NCBI RefSeq assembly: GCF_030177935.1
Contig: NZ_CP089974.1
Location: forward strand, 1,488,001-1,552,000
Source: Moraxella haemolytica
GTDB lineage: Bacteria; Pseudomonadota; Gammaproteobacteria; Pseudomonadales; Moraxellaceae
Direction: 5' to 3'
Length of the DNA: 64,000 nucleotides
This document shows positions 18,276 to 27,619 of the stretch, piece after piece; the stretch's first letter is position 1; each line of letters opens with the position of its first letter. The position numbers were made by a program, and so were the translations under genes. A model generated the notes under the pieces. It did not search any database and was not told where the DNA came from. It was given only the letters and a program-made list of their open reading frames with translations.

Positions 18276-19031
18276 ATGCGTTTACAAGACAAAATTGCCA
18301 TCATCACAGGTGCAGGCTCAGGCTTGGGTGCTTATACCGCCAAAGCTTTTGCCGAACAAGGAGCATCTGTCGTCATCGCTGATATTAACAAAGAGGCAGG
18401 ACTTCAAACCGAACAAGAGATTCTTGCAAATGATGGTAAGGCAGTGTTCATACCACTTGATGTAACCAGTGAAACTTCATGGGCATCACTGGTGGAACAG
18501 ACCATTACCACTTTTGGCAAGCTCGATGTACTGGTCAATAGTGCCGGTATTGTCATCTCTAAGCCAATTGAAGACAGTAGTTTAGAAGATTTAAAAAAAT
18601 CTTTCGCCTTAAATGTCGAAGGTCCATTTTTAGGCATCAAAGCAGTTGCTCCTGCCATGCGTCAAAATGGCGGTGGCTCTATTGTTACCATCGCCTCTAT
18701 GTCAGGTATTTTGGGACTAAGCCGCGCTGCACCTTATAGCACCTCCAAAGGAGCTGTACGACTGCTGTGTAAATCAGCAGCGATGGATTTTGCCAAAAAA
18801 GGGGATAATATCCGTGTAAACATCGTCAACCCTTCTTATGTTCGCACACCCATGCTAGAATCAGTATATAGCGATGAGCAAATCAAATCGCTTGAGAGTT
18901 TTGTACCTTTAGGGCGTTTGGGTAGCTTGGATGATGTCGCCAACGCAATCATTTATCTTGCTTCTGACGAGTCGTCCTTTGTTACTGGTTTTGATTTAAA
19001 TCTTGATGGTGGTTTTACCGCCGGTAACTAA
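18276..19031 (+). CDS. Short-chain dehydrogenase/reductase
   Basis: A 251-residue classical SDR: cofactor motif TGAGSGLG (residues 12-19), NSAG near 90, catalytic Ser in TIASMSGI, YSTSKGAV giving Tyr and Lys of YxxxK, and the C-terminal GFDLNLDGG. The Asp in VVIADINKE favours NAD(H). The group is close to cyclopentanol, glucose and 3-hydroxy-steroid type dehydrogenases; substrate unknown. AAGGAGA sits 6 bases before the ATG at 18276; a 14-codon upstream extension is not conserved. It shares the transcript with the upstream hydrolase and ends at a strong terminator. Confidence 0.9.
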   Translation: MRLQDKIAIITGAGSGLGAYTAKAFAEQGASVVIADINKEAGLQTEQEILANDGKAVFIPLDVTSETSWASLVEQTITTFGKLDVLVNSAGIVISKPIEDSSLEDLKKSFALNVEGPFLGIKAVAPAMRQNGGGSIVTIASMSGILGLSRAAPYSTSKGAVRLLCKSAAMDFAKKGDNIRVNIVNPSYVRTPMLESVYSDEQIKSLESFVPLGRLGSLDDVANAIIYLASDESSFVTGFDLNLDGGFTAGN

Positions 19032-19035
19032 CCCC

Positions 19036-19066
19036 AAAACCGCCCAAAAAATCCTTGGGCGGTTTT
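19036..19066 (+). terminator. Terminator of the hydrolase-SDR operon
   Basis: AAAACCGCCCAA and TTGGGCGGTTTT form a 12-bp perfect stem with a 7-nt loop, followed by further T residues. Confidence 0.9.
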
Positions 19067-19150
19067 TTATGTCCAATACAGCAAGTGCCAAGTTTTTATA
19101 AAATCAGCATACTCTGTAAAAATTGTATGAAAAGTCGCATTTAATAATAC

Positions 19151-19181
19151 AAAAAACACCCCATTTATAGGGGCGTTTTTT
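19151..19181 (-). terminator. Terminator of mdh
   Basis: AAAAAACACCCC / GGGGCGTTTTTT pair fully only on the minus strand, where the one mismatch becomes a G-U wobble, so it serves mdh. Confidence 0.8.
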
Positions 19182-19196
19182 GTTTGCAGAGCAAAA

Positions 19197-20186
19197 TTAA
19201 CCGAATAGATGATCAATGGCTGCACGCTCTTCTTCTAGCTCATTTAGCGTGATGTTGATACGCTCTTGGCTAAATTCATCAATTTCCAAACCTTGAACGA
19301 TGGTGTATTCGCCATTCTCGGTAGTTACAGGGAAACCGAACATGACACCTTCTGGGATACCATAAGAACCATCAGATGGGATACCCATTGTTACCCACTC
19401 ACCATTTGTGCCAAGTGCCCAATCACGCATATGGTCAATGGCAGCATTAGCAGCAGAAGCGGCTGATGACAGACCACGAGCTTCAATAATTGCTGCACCA
19501 CGCTTACCAACAGTAGGCAAGAAAGTATTAGCATTCCATTCTTGATCGTTAATCATGTCTTTTACAGATTCACCGTCAATGGTTGCATAGCGGTAGTCAG
19601 CATACATGGTTGGGCTGTGGTTACCCCAAACGGTAAGTTTTTTAATGTCTTTGACTTGTTTGCCAACCTTCTTCGCTACTTGAGTTAAAGCACGGTTGTG
19701 ATCTAAGCGTAGCATGGCAGTGAAGTTCTTAGCAGGTAGATCTGGTGCTGACTTCATGGCGATATAAGCGTTGGTGTTAGCAGGGTTACCCACAACCAAT
19801 ACTTTCACATCACGGCTAGCCACATCATTTAGAGCTTTACCTTGCACAGTAAAAATCTTAGCGTTTTCTTGAAGTAGGTCAGCACGCTCCATGCCTGGAC
19901 CACGGGGTCTTGCACCAACCAATAGTGCATAATCAGCATCTTTGAACGCCACATTTGGGTCATCTGTACCAATCACATCAGCCAGTAGTGGGAATGCACA
20001 GTCATCAAGCTCCATAATGACGCCCTGTAGGGCTTGCTGAGCTTTTTCATTAGGAATTTCTAGAAGTTGTAAAATCACAGGCTGGTCTTTACCAAGCATC
20101 TCACCTGATGCGATACGAAATAGTAGGCTGTAACCAATTTGACCTGCGGCACCAGTTACCGCAACACGGACAGGTTGTTTGCTCAT
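19197..20186 (-). CDS. mdh: Malate dehydrogenase (NAD, type 2)
   Basis: Tricarboxylic acid cycle enzyme oxidising malate to oxaloacetate. The 329-residue protein belongs to the type 2 MDH group (cytosolic-like, as in Burkholderia and many Gammaproteobacteria) rather than the E. coli type. Visible: dinucleotide loop [12 protein letters not shown], substrate arginines in [15 protein letters not shown], the [12 protein letters not shown] segment and the catalytic His in WGNHSPTMY. Ribosome site AAGGA precedes the ATG. Monocistronic, with its own terminator. Confidence 0.97.
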   Translation of the reverse strand: MSKQPVRVAVTGAAGQIGYSLLFRIASGEMLGKDQPVILQLLEIPNEKAQQALQGVIMELDDCAFPLLADVIGTDDPNVAFKDADYALLVGARPRGPGMERADLLQENAKIFTVQGKALNDVASRDVKVLVVGNPANTNAYIAMKSAPDLPAKNFTAMLRLDHNRALTQVAKKVGKQVKDIKKLTVWGNHSPTMYADYRYATIDGESVKDMINDQEWNANTFLPTVGKRGAAIIEARGLSSAASAANAAIDHMRDWALGTNGEWVTMGIPSDGSYGIPEGVMFGFPVTTENGEYTIVQGLEIDEFSQERINITLNELEEERAAIDHLFG

Positions 20187-20374
20187 GACATTATCCTTTT
20201 TATAGAAAAAGTGAATTTTGGGTAATTTTGTAACTTCAAAACCATTTCAAAAATCACAAAATTGTCTTAGTGTAGCACTTTTGATGGCAAATCGCAAAGC
20301 CAAAACCGCTTTATTTTTTAAATAAATTTTGGCTATTTTTATCAAAATTAGTATGCCGTCATCAACTACCGATA

Positions 20375-22393
20375 TCAATAGCGTGGCGACACCACCCCCA
20401 TGCGTTCAGAGATGGGCATATTATTACCCAATAACACTCCATAAATCGTGGCGTTCTCCATCACATGCTTGACATAATCACGAGTCTCAGCGTATGGAAT
20501 TGCTTCAACATATTGGTCAGCAGCGATCGTACCATGTGCCGGTAGCCACTTTCTGGCAGGTGTTGTGCCTGCATTATAGGCGGCGGTAGCAGGGGCGATT
20601 TGCCCATTAAAATCACGCATCTTATCCGACAGATACCAAGTACCGTAACGAATATTGGTATCTGGGTCTTTGGCATCACCACTAGCACCAATCTTACGAG
20701 CAATCATCTTGGCGGTATCTGGCATGATTTGCATCAATCCCCCTGCCCCCACGCCTGAGCGTGCACTTGGCTGAAAACGACTCTCTTGACGCATGATGCC
20801 ATACGCCCACTCAGGAAAAATACCAACATTACGACTATATGCCATCACACTATTTTGGTAAGGCACAGGGTGTGATAGTGCTGCAGCTCTTAGGTTTGGC
20901 ATATTGTCAATGGCATAAATACTGCGGTGATACTCTCCCATATCGTGTGCACGCTTAGCAGCAGCAAGGGTTAGCGTATTGTCATTGGCATCTCTGGCTT
21001 TTTTGACCGCCCAATTCCACTCACGACCAATGTGTTCTGGATTGACATTATTATCCATCATGATAAAGGCACGAGCAAAATGCGGATTATTCATCACACG
21101 CCAAGCATCTTGGCGACTGATGTTCGGCAAAGTATTGCCACCTATCTCCGATAAACTTAGTCTTTGCCCAAGCCTGTCTTTAGCAAGCAATCCATAATAA
21201 TCAACACCTGTAGATAAGGCTTGATAGATGCGTTGTGCTTCTGCTTGCTTACCTGTTTGTTCGTATCCACGAGCCAACCAGTATTGCCATACTCGTTCGC
21301 CCTGATGCACAGCATTCATCTGACCAATCGCCAAAATAACATCTTGCCACTGACCAAAATAAATCGCCGCTTGTGCATAGTCTTCTGCTTCTTCTAGATT
21401 AAAAGGCTCTCCCATACTGGCTCTAAACCAATGTACCGCATCCACACTAAAGCCATCATCAGTATTCATGTTCATGCGTTTGACCGCAATGCTACGATAA
21501 GCATAACGCCTTGCCATGTCAGAAAGCAGTTTATTGGCTCTGGCATTATCTTGGCTGATGTCATAATTTAACTGCAAGATGGCTTCATTATACGAACGAT
21601 GGGCAAGCTGACTGATGGCATAAACATAAAGATACTGGTTCACCTCGCTGTATTCTTGCGTGCTAAATTGCCCAAAAAAGCCATTTGGGTTATCAGCAAT
21701 GCCTCGCAAAATCTCAAAAGAAATGGGCAATCCCAAACGAAAAGACAGGCTTAAAATCTCACTGGCTTTATCTAGCGGTGCTTGACGACTAGATAACTGA
21801 CGGCGGTCGATACGCATCATGCGAATGAGTCGCTCATGGTGGTCGGTGCGATTGATACGAGAGTTTTGTGCCATTTCATTGGCTAATTTTTCACACAAAG
21901 AATGTCTGGTGTTATAAGTATTGAGCCAGATATTGGGTTTTTGCTCCAACGCCCGATATGACTCACTGCCTTGATTATGACCAAGTGCAATCGCACACGC
22001 CTCAGAAGCATCAGCGTTTTCAATAGATCCTGCCACCTCACGCACAGCCGAATAATCGCCTTTACGAGCCTTCGTCTCAGCGTAGTCAGCTGCCAATTTT
22101 TCCGCCATGACATGACCTTGATACTTATTTGCAAAGTTATTCACCGTCTGCGGTTCTTGTGATGATAGATTGTAATTCAAACGCCAATATTCAGGATAAG
22201 CGGCAAACAGCGTACCTTGCATACTCTGCTCATATTGATATAAGGCGGCAGGGTTTGATTTTTGGCGTTCAGCCTCAATGAACTGATAAATACTGCCATC
22301 GTTGACATCATCTTGGGCACACGCCACCTGCATCATCAGACCGCAAAGCACGGATATAAAGGCGATTGATTCATGTTTTTTTGTTAATGTCAT
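20375..22393 (-). CDS. slt: Soluble lytic murein transglycosylase
   Basis: Periplasmic enzyme cleaving the MurNAc-GlcNAc bond to give 1,6-anhydro-muropeptides. The 672-residue protein has a signal peptide (cleavage near ACA-QD), a long alpha-superhelical U/L domain of about 450 residues, and a C-terminal lysozyme-like domain with catalytic E537 in IMRQESRFQPSA, followed by GAGGLMQIMP and the AYNAG motif. Start at the ATG preceded by AAAGGG at 8 bases; the GTG three codons earlier lies inside that site. Its overall size is close to E. coli Slt70. Confidence 0.94.
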   Translation of the reverse strand: MTLTKKHESIAFISVLCGLMMQVACAQDDVNDGSIYQFIEAERQKSNPAALYQYEQSMQGTLFAAYPEYWRLNYNLSSQEPQTVNNFANKYQGHVMAEKLAADYAETKARKGDYSAVREVAGSIENADASEACAIALGHNQGSESYRALEQKPNIWLNTYNTRHSLCEKLANEMAQNSRINRTDHHERLIRMMRIDRRQLSSRQAPLDKASEILSLSFRLGLPISFEILRGIADNPNGFFGQFSTQEYSEVNQYLYVYAISQLAHRSYNEAILQLNYDISQDNARANKLLSDMARRYAYRSIAVKRMNMNTDDGFSVDAVHWFRASMGEPFNLEEAEDYAQAAIYFGQWQDVILAIGQMNAVHQGERVWQYWLARGYEQTGKQAEAQRIYQALSTGVDYYGLLAKDRLGQRLSLSEIGGNTLPNISRQDAWRVMNNPHFARAFIMMDNNVNPEHIGREWNWAVKKARDANDNTLTLAAAKRAHDMGEYHRSIYAIDNMPNLRAAALSHPVPYQNSVMAYSRNVGIFPEWAYGIMRQESRFQPSARSGVGAGGLMQIMPDTAKMIARKIGASGDAKDPDTNIRYGTWYLSDKMRDFNGQIAPATAAYNAGTTPARKWLPAHGTIAADQYVEAIPYAETRDYVKHVMENATIYGVLLGNNMPISERMGVVSPRY

Positions 22394-22715
22394 TGCAAGC
22401 ACCCTTTTTATTAAAGACCGTAAAAATTACAATTTTAAATATTAAACACATCTTAGAAACTGGGCATTAATTCTACCCAAATCCAGCAGCCCAATGAATA
22501 AAAATCCAAGCAGATGCAATTGGCATAGCCTAACAAACTCACCTAACAACCATGTATAAAAGTTGTAAAATTCACTCAGTTTAACCAAAATATGATGAAA
22601 TCTTGACCAATTTTAGCCATCACTTTGACAACTTGACCATTTTACCAACCCAAGCATCAAATCGCCACAATTTCGCACCATCATTCACAAAAAATCCCTA
22701 CCACCACCCAAAGCA
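22394..22715. other. Divergent slt/miaB spacer
   Basis: The 378-base region 22394-22771 between divergent slt and miaB holds no gene I can support. Apart from the miaB -10 element no repeats or hairpins stand out. Confidence 0.5.
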
Positions 22716-22724
22716 TGATATAAT
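22716..22724 (+). promoter_or_regulatory. Extended -10 of miaB
   Basis: TGATATAAT is a perfect -10 with the extended TGn element; no good -35 is seen. It predicts a leader of about 40 bases before the miaB ATG. Confidence 0.55.
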
Positions 22725-22771
22725 AATGAATTTAACACTGACGCATTGCCAGCAAACCCTTGGAGAAAACC

Positions 22772-24220
22772 ATGACCGTTGCTACCTTCAATCCAAAAGC
22801 ATCACACTCAACCACCCAAAAAACCACACCTGTGGCAATGAGTACCGCACACCCCCCAAGCACCGCCAAAAAAGTGTTCATCGCAACCCAAGGCTGTCAG
22901 ATGAATGAATACGACTCCGAGAAGATGGGCGATGTGTTAGGGCAATCACACGGCATGATAATCACAAAAGACATCAACGAAGCCGATGTGCTAATCATGA
23001 ATACCTGCTCAATTCGTGAAAAGGCACAAGAAAAAGTATTCTCCGAGCTGGGCAGATGGCGTAAATTAAAAGAAAAAAATCCCAATCTTGTCATCGGCGT
23101 GGGTGGCTGTGTAGCAAGCCAAGAAGGCGATAATATCCAAAAACGCGCCCCATATGTGGACATGGTCTTTGGACCGCAGACCTTGCATCGCCTGCCAGAA
23201 TTATACGAACAATCCACCAAGCAGTCCATAGAAACCCCAAAAAACCGCATTGGCGTGGTTGATGTATCATTCCCAAGCATTGAAAAATTTGACTTTTTGC
23301 CCGAGCCAAAAGTTGATGGCTATAAGGCATTCGTCTCCATTATGGAAGGCTGTTCAAAATACTGCTCATTTTGCGTTGTGCCTTATACTCGTGGCGAAGA
23401 GCTGTCTCGTCCGCTTGACGATGTCTTAGCCGAAATTGATAGCCTTGCCGAGCAAGGTGTGCGTGAAATCAATCTGCTTGGACAAAATGTCAATGGCTAC
23501 CGTGGCGAAAAGGACGATGGCACGATTTGCCGTTTTAGCGAGCTACTTCACTATGTGTCGCACATTGACGGCATCGAACGCATTCGCTACACCACAAGCC
23601 ACCCACTTGAATTTACCGATGACATCATCGATGCTTACAAAGTACTGCCAAAGCTAGTCTCTCATCTGCACTTGCCTGTGCAAAGCGGTTCAAATAATAT
23701 CTTAAAAGCAATGAAACGCAATCACACCATCGATGTTTATGTCAATCAAATCGCAAAACTAAGACAGATTCGCTCTGATTTGCATCTGTCTAGCGATTTT
23801 ATCATCGGTTTTCCAGGTGAGACAGATGAGGATTTTAATGACACCTTGCAGCTTGCCAAAGAGCTAGATTTTGACCATTCTTATAGTTTTATTTATTCAA
23901 AGCGTCCAGGTACACCTGCATCGGATTTGCCTGATGATGTCAGCCTTGACACCAAAAAAGCACGCTTGGCTGAATTTCAAGAAGTCATTAAACATTCTAC
24001 TTTTGCCAAGACGGCAGCAATGGTTGGGAAGACGGTGCGTGTACTGGTCGAAGAGCGTGCTAACCGCCGTGATGGCTACTTGCATGGCACAGCAGATAAT
24101 ACTCGCTCAGTCATCTTTAAAGCTGGTGATGAACTGCTCGGCAAATTTGTCAATATTCACATCACGCACGCCATCAGTATGCACTTGGTTGAGGGCGATT
24201 TGGTAGAAGTTTTAGGCTAA
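22772..24220 (+). CDS. miaB: tRNA-2-methylthio-N6-dimethylallyladenosine synthase MiaB
   Basis: Radical SAM methylthiotransferase acting on i6A37 of tRNAs that read UNN codons. The 482-residue protein has the N-terminal auxiliary-cluster Cys residues (TQGCQMN, NTCSIR, GGCVAS), the radical SAM CxxxCxxC in GCSKYCSFC, and a C-terminal TRAM-type domain (about 420-480). About 35 poorly conserved residues (Ser/Thr/Pro-rich) precede the usual start at [14 protein letters not shown] lies 6 bases before the ATG at 22772, supporting that start over the TTG at 22760. Probably monocistronic. Confidence 0.97.
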   Translation: MTVATFNPKASHSTTQKTTPVAMSTAHPPSTAKKVFIATQGCQMNEYDSEKMGDVLGQSHGMIITKDINEADVLIMNTCSIREKAQEKVFSELGRWRKLKEKNPNLVIGVGGCVASQEGDNIQKRAPYVDMVFGPQTLHRLPELYEQSTKQSIETPKNRIGVVDVSFPSIEKFDFLPEPKVDGYKAFVSIMEGCSKYCSFCVVPYTRGEELSRPLDDVLAEIDSLAEQGVREINLLGQNVNGYRGEKDDGTICRFSELLHYVSHIDGIERIRYTTSHPLEFTDDIIDAYKVLPKLVSHLHLPVQSGSNNILKAMKRNHTIDVYVNQIAKLRQIRSDLHLSSDFIIGFPGETDEDFNDTLQLAKELDFDHSYSFIYSKRPGTPASDLPDDVSLDTKKARLAEFQEVIKHSTFAKTAAMVGKTVRVLVEERANRRDGYLHGTADNTRSVIFKAGDELLGKFVNIHITHAISMHLVEGDLVEVLG

Positions 24221-24403
24221 TTAACGCATTGATAGCGAACAAACCGCAATGAAATGCCTACACTTAAGCAATATTTATATGCAATGCAATCAAACAATCG
24301 TGCTATAATCAAACAATCAGTATAGGCGAAGTCGTGCTTATGTCGAGCTAACCCATTTAAGGCTAAATGGACAACCAAATAACCTCAGATTAAGGAGAAA
24401 GTC

Positions 24404-24652
24404 ATGCTAGGTGATATTGACTATACCATCAACGAACTGTTTAAGCAGTTAGGTCTTGATAGCTCAGATGAAGCCATTGAAGCATTTGTCTGCACCAATC
24501 AACTACCCCAAGAAGTGCAGTTAATTGAAGCACCTTTTTGGACCGAACGCCAACGCAATTTTTTAAAAGAAGAATATAAGCTAGATGCTGTCTGGTCGCT
24601 GACCATCGATGAGTTAAACACTCGCCTACATCAAGATGCCATGTCAAAGTAA
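24404..24652 (+). CDS. DUF2789 family protein
   Basis: An 82-residue acidic protein. The pattern ELFKQLGLDSSDEAIEAFV, then PFWTERQRNFLKEE and WSLTIDELNTRL matches the DUF2789 family found in Pseudomonas, Acinetobacter and Moraxella; its function is unknown. No signal peptide or membrane segment, so cytoplasmic. Strong ribosome site AAGGAGA before the ATG. Monocistronic, with a terminator shared with convergent ribF. Confidence 0.85.
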   Translation: MLGDIDYTINELFKQLGLDSSDEAIEAFVCTNQLPQEVQLIEAPFWTERQRNFLKEEYKLDAVWSLTIDELNTRLHQDAMSK

Positions 24653-24677
24653 GGTTTTATCTTACATACATCATCTT

Positions 24678-24714
24678 AAAAAACGCCTGATTATCTAATA
24701 ATTAGGCGTTTTTT
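24678..24714. terminator. Bidirectional terminator between the DUF2789 gene and ribF
   Basis: AAAAAACGCCT and AGGCGTTTTTT close a longer imperfect stem between two convergent genes. Confidence 0.85.
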
Positions 24715-24753
24715 ATTTTTGATGAAGACATCTAAAATAGCAATTAAAAAACC

Positions 24754-25728
24754 TCAAGCCACCGCATCACGCCACGCCAAAAGTGCTGATACATCATCAG
24801 CAATGCCCGCTTTTAATAGCTCTAGACTGCCGTATTTTTTTTCGCCATGTAGATAAGTCAAAAAGACCACCTGCAAGGTCAGACCATACAAATCCCCAGC
24901 AAACTTGGGCAAATGCACCTCAAGACGGTATTCTTTGCCATTGATGGTTGGTCGCATACCAACATTCACCGCACCAAATAAGCTACCCTCATGCACGCCT
25001 GCCACACCACCTGATAAACCAAACTCACCCCAATCTGCCTTCTTGCCACCTTTCATGACAAATACATCCGCCCCATAGACACCCAGCAATGCAGGCTTAG
25101 GACGATTTAGGGCAATATTGGCGGTCGCAAAATTTAGCGTGCGTCCTATTTTATCGCCATGTACAACCTGCCCTGTAATGGCATAATCTCGCCCAAGTAG
25201 CTCTTTAGCAAAAGGCAAGTCTTGCTTGGCAAGTGCCATTCGTACTGCCGTAGAACTGATACGCTTATCACCTGTCATCACAGTAGGTAGGCTATCCACA
25301 CCAAATCCCAAACCCCTTAAAAAATCTGCATCACCTGCTCTATCATGCCCAAAACGAAAATCATCGCCAAGCACCAAACACTGTGCATTTAATGCTGTCA
25401 AAAGATTGGCAAAACACCTAGCAGATAGCGAGCGAAACTTGTCATCAAATCTTGCCACGATTAAATAATCAACACCAAGTTGCGACATCATCAGTGCTTT
25501 TTCTGCCAAACTTGATAAGCGTGGCGGCGGATTATCGGCACAAAAAAACTCTCTTGGTTGTGGCTCAAAAACCATGATGGCCGATGCCAGATTATTTTGG
25601 CGAGCCGTCTGTAACAAAAGCCTTATCATAGACCGATGCCCAAGATGCACGCCATCATAATTACCAATCGTTAAGGCGATGGGTGGCAGTACAGCAGGAG
25701 AAGATAAGTCTAATGAGATGATTTGCAT
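24754..25728 (-). CDS. ribF: Bifunctional riboflavin kinase / FAD synthetase
   Basis: Converts riboflavin to FMN and FMN to FAD. The 324-residue protein has an N-terminal nucleotidyltransferase domain with GNYDGVHLGHRSMI and ISSTAVRMAL, then a flavokinase domain beginning around residue 185 with GDKIGRTLNFATANI, the T-x-N motif that binds metal and substrate, and RPTINGKEYRLEVHL. Usual family length. No FMN riboswitch was seen upstream. It is convergent with the DUF2789 gene. Confidence 0.96.
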   Translation of the reverse strand: MQIISLDLSSPAVLPPIALTIGNYDGVHLGHRSMIRLLLQTARQNNLASAIMVFEPQPREFFCADNPPPRLSSLAEKALMMSQLGVDYLIVARFDDKFRSLSARCFANLLTALNAQCLVLGDDFRFGHDRAGDADFLRGLGFGVDSLPTVMTGDKRISSTAVRMALAKQDLPFAKELLGRDYAITGQVVHGDKIGRTLNFATANIALNRPKPALLGVYGADVFVMKGGKKADWGEFGLSGGVAGVHEGSLFGAVNVGMRPTINGKEYRLEVHLPKFAGDLYGLTLQVVFLTYLHGEKKYGSLELLKAGIADDVSALLAWRDAVA

Positions 25729-25897
25729 GATGATTTGGGTAAAATTTTATTATTGATATCAGCCAAACAGCAGCCAAAAAATAGCGAAAGCAGATGGTAA
25801 TATTGTGGCAAACTGGCTATTTTAGCATAATTTGTTCAACATAACTTATGATAACCATCTGGCTATATCTGGTCGGCTTATGACTGTCTAAATCGCC

Positions 25898-26530
25898 CTA
25901 TTGTTTTTGCGACATGGCGTCAACAAAGATATCTGCTTTATCAGCAGCAATCTCTTTGGCGGTTTTAGCGTGAATATCCAACCCTTTAATGATGGGCAGA
26001 CTCATCACATCAACACGCTTTCTTACCGCAAGACTGACAGGCACCATACGAGCAAACTCAAATAAATGTAGCCACATCTCCTCACCACCCTCAAAGCTCT
26101 CTTCATCATCTAAGCGGATAGCGGCGATTTGAGATAAATCTTTGATAATCTCTCTTTCTTCTGCCGATAGACTCACTCCCGCCACACCAATACCTGTGAT
26201 ATAACCACCTGCCCAGTCTTTAAGTGCTAACACTCTTTTGGCCAAATCATGCTCATCATCAGGCACGAGCGGTTCGTAGCCATAAGCATCGTCTTTATCT
26301 TTTAGGGCAAAGCTGACATCTTCAGCATACTCAGTTAGTAGTGCCAGTGCTTTTTCGCTAGGCGGAGCAAAACTTAGCTCTTCAAGCAATCTTGCCCAAC
26401 CTTCTTCATCGGTAGCATGACACACGGTCATCACACCTGTCATAATCCCATGCAACTCACTAATAGAGACATCTGTCCAATCGGCAAGTGCTTCCATCCA
26501 ATCATCAAAACCTGATAAAAAATCACTCAT
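25898..26530 (-). CDS. UPF0149 (YgfB/YecA-like) protein
   Basis: A 210-residue acidic cytoplasmic protein. The segments LHGIMTGVMTVCHA, WAGGYITGIGVAG and SFEGGEEMWLHLFEFARM fit the UPF0149 family (YgfB/YecA), helical proteins whose role is mostly unknown; a Pseudomonas member has been linked to control of an amidase. The C-terminal SEC-C-type metal motif of YecA is absent. In Pseudomonas and relatives this gene lies divergently from a small coiled-coil gene and zapA, the arrangement here, which supports the call. Confidence 0.88.
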   Translation of the reverse strand: MSDFLSGFDDWMEALADWTDVSISELHGIMTGVMTVCHATDEEGWARLLEELSFAPPSEKALALLTEYAEDVSFALKDKDDAYGYEPLVPDDEHDLAKRVLALKDWAGGYITGIGVAGVSLSAEEREIIKDLSQIAAIRLDDEESFEGGEEMWLHLFEFARMVPVSLAVRKRVDVMSLPIIKGLDIHAKTAKEIAADKADIFVDAMSQKQ

Positions 26531-26752
26531 CTGTTACTCGCTATTTATTGTGGTTTATTGACAAAAATTCGTCCAATAATACACCGCCCACTTTATCGTC
26601 CATGCGATATTGTTGGGCGATATTGGTTAAAGTTGCCATTATAACATTTTTTCATACAAAATAGTTTGACAGCACCCAAACTGATGGCGATAATATAGTT
26701 TATAAAAAAGCAAGACATCGCGCTTGCCATACTCTCACCATAAGGAAAATTT

Positions 26753-27106
26753 ATGCTAGCCCAATTACAAGCCCTTGAGCAAACCATCGTAGAGATGAAA
26801 AAGCAACACACGGTTACTGCCACCGAACTTGCCAACCTAAAGCATAAAATTGCCAATGACACCAAACCTGCTCTCATCAGCGATTTACAATTACGCTTAG
26901 ATAAAACCAACCAAGAACTTGAACAACAAATCGATCGTGCCAATACCCTAGAACAATCTCGCAATGCTCTGCAAGCACAGATTGAGATACTGATTGAACA
27001 AAACCAATCTTTAAATGCCTATAATCAAGAATTAAAAGACAAAAATGCCCTTGCCATCTCTCGTGCCGAAATCATTCAAGAATGGCTAACCAAAATCGAC
27101 AGCTAG
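26753..27106 (+). CDS. Coiled-coil protein preceding zapA
   Basis: A 117-residue protein almost wholly predicted to be coiled coil, with heptad-like Leu/Ile spacing and many Gln/Glu/Lys residues (residues 1-100). The position between a divergent UPF0149 gene and zapA is that of the short TIGR02449-type coiled-coil proteins of Pseudomonas, here longer. ZapB is also a small coiled-coil protein, so a part in Z-ring assembly is a reasonable inference, but nothing shows it directly. AAGGA before the ATG; zapA follows after 39 bases, so the two are co-transcribed. Confidence 0.75.
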   Translation: MLAQLQALEQTIVEMKKQHTVTATELANLKHKIANDTKPALISDLQLRLDKTNQELEQQIDRANTLEQSRNALQAQIEILIEQNQSLNAYNQELKDKNALAISRAEIIQEWLTKIDS

Positions 27107-27145
27107 TCCCATTTTGTCAATTTTAGATTTTATAAAGGAACAATA

Positions 27146-27496
27146 ATGACAACCACCACTCCAAATCACGCTGAGCTTATCATAAAAGAACCGACCCAGT
27201 ACAAGCCTGTGCATATCAGTATTGCAGGTACACCGCATCGCATCATCTGCCCAACTGATGCCATCAAATCTCTAGAAAAAAACGCCGAACAACTCAACGA
27301 AAAAATCCGTAACATTCGCCGAGAAATCACAGGAAAAAACCCAAATAACGAAGAACTTTTGGTACTTGCCTGCCTAGAATTGTACGACCAAATCCAAGCC
27401 CTAACCGATGAAGTCGCTGCCTACAAAGAGCAAGAAAACCAAGCCATCTCTTTGATTAACAAAATCAACAAAGAAGCTTACTCCATACTTAGATGA
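27146..27496 (+). CDS. zapA: Cell division protein ZapA
   Basis: Cytoplasmic FtsZ-binding protein that bundles Z-ring filaments. The 116-residue product shows the globular N-terminal head (VHISIAGTPHRIICP) and a C-terminal coiled coil (LEKNAEQLNEKIRNIRR ... LVLACLELYDQIQAL). About 15 extra residues precede the head compared with E. coli ZapA. Ribosome site AAAGGAA. In many Gammaproteobacteria zapA is followed by the 6S RNA gene; here only 123 bases separate it from the TRAP operon, too short for 6S RNA. Confidence 0.9.
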   Translation: MTTTTPNHAELIIKEPTQYKPVHISIAGTPHRIICPTDAIKSLEKNAEQLNEKIRNIRREITGKNPNNEELLVLACLELYDQIQALTDEVAAYKEQENQAISLINKINKEAYSILR

Positions 27497-27570
27497 TGGA
27501 TTACTCTCTCAATCCATTGAAAAGATTTTATCAATTAGTTATACTTTCGGTTGGTTATATCCAACAAATC

Positions 27571-27593
27571 TTGGTGGCAAAGCGTGCCACCAA
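27571..27593 (+). repeat. Perfect hairpin before the TAXI receptor gene
   Basis: TTGGTGGCA-AAGCG-TGCCACCAA is a 9-bp perfect stem with a 5-nt loop. It ends 17 bases before the ribosome site of the TAXI receptor gene and lacks a T-tract, so it may act on mRNA stability or as an operator rather than as a terminator. Confidence 0.6.
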
Positions 27594-27619
27594 TCACAAC
27601 CAAAACTCAAGGAAAGCAC

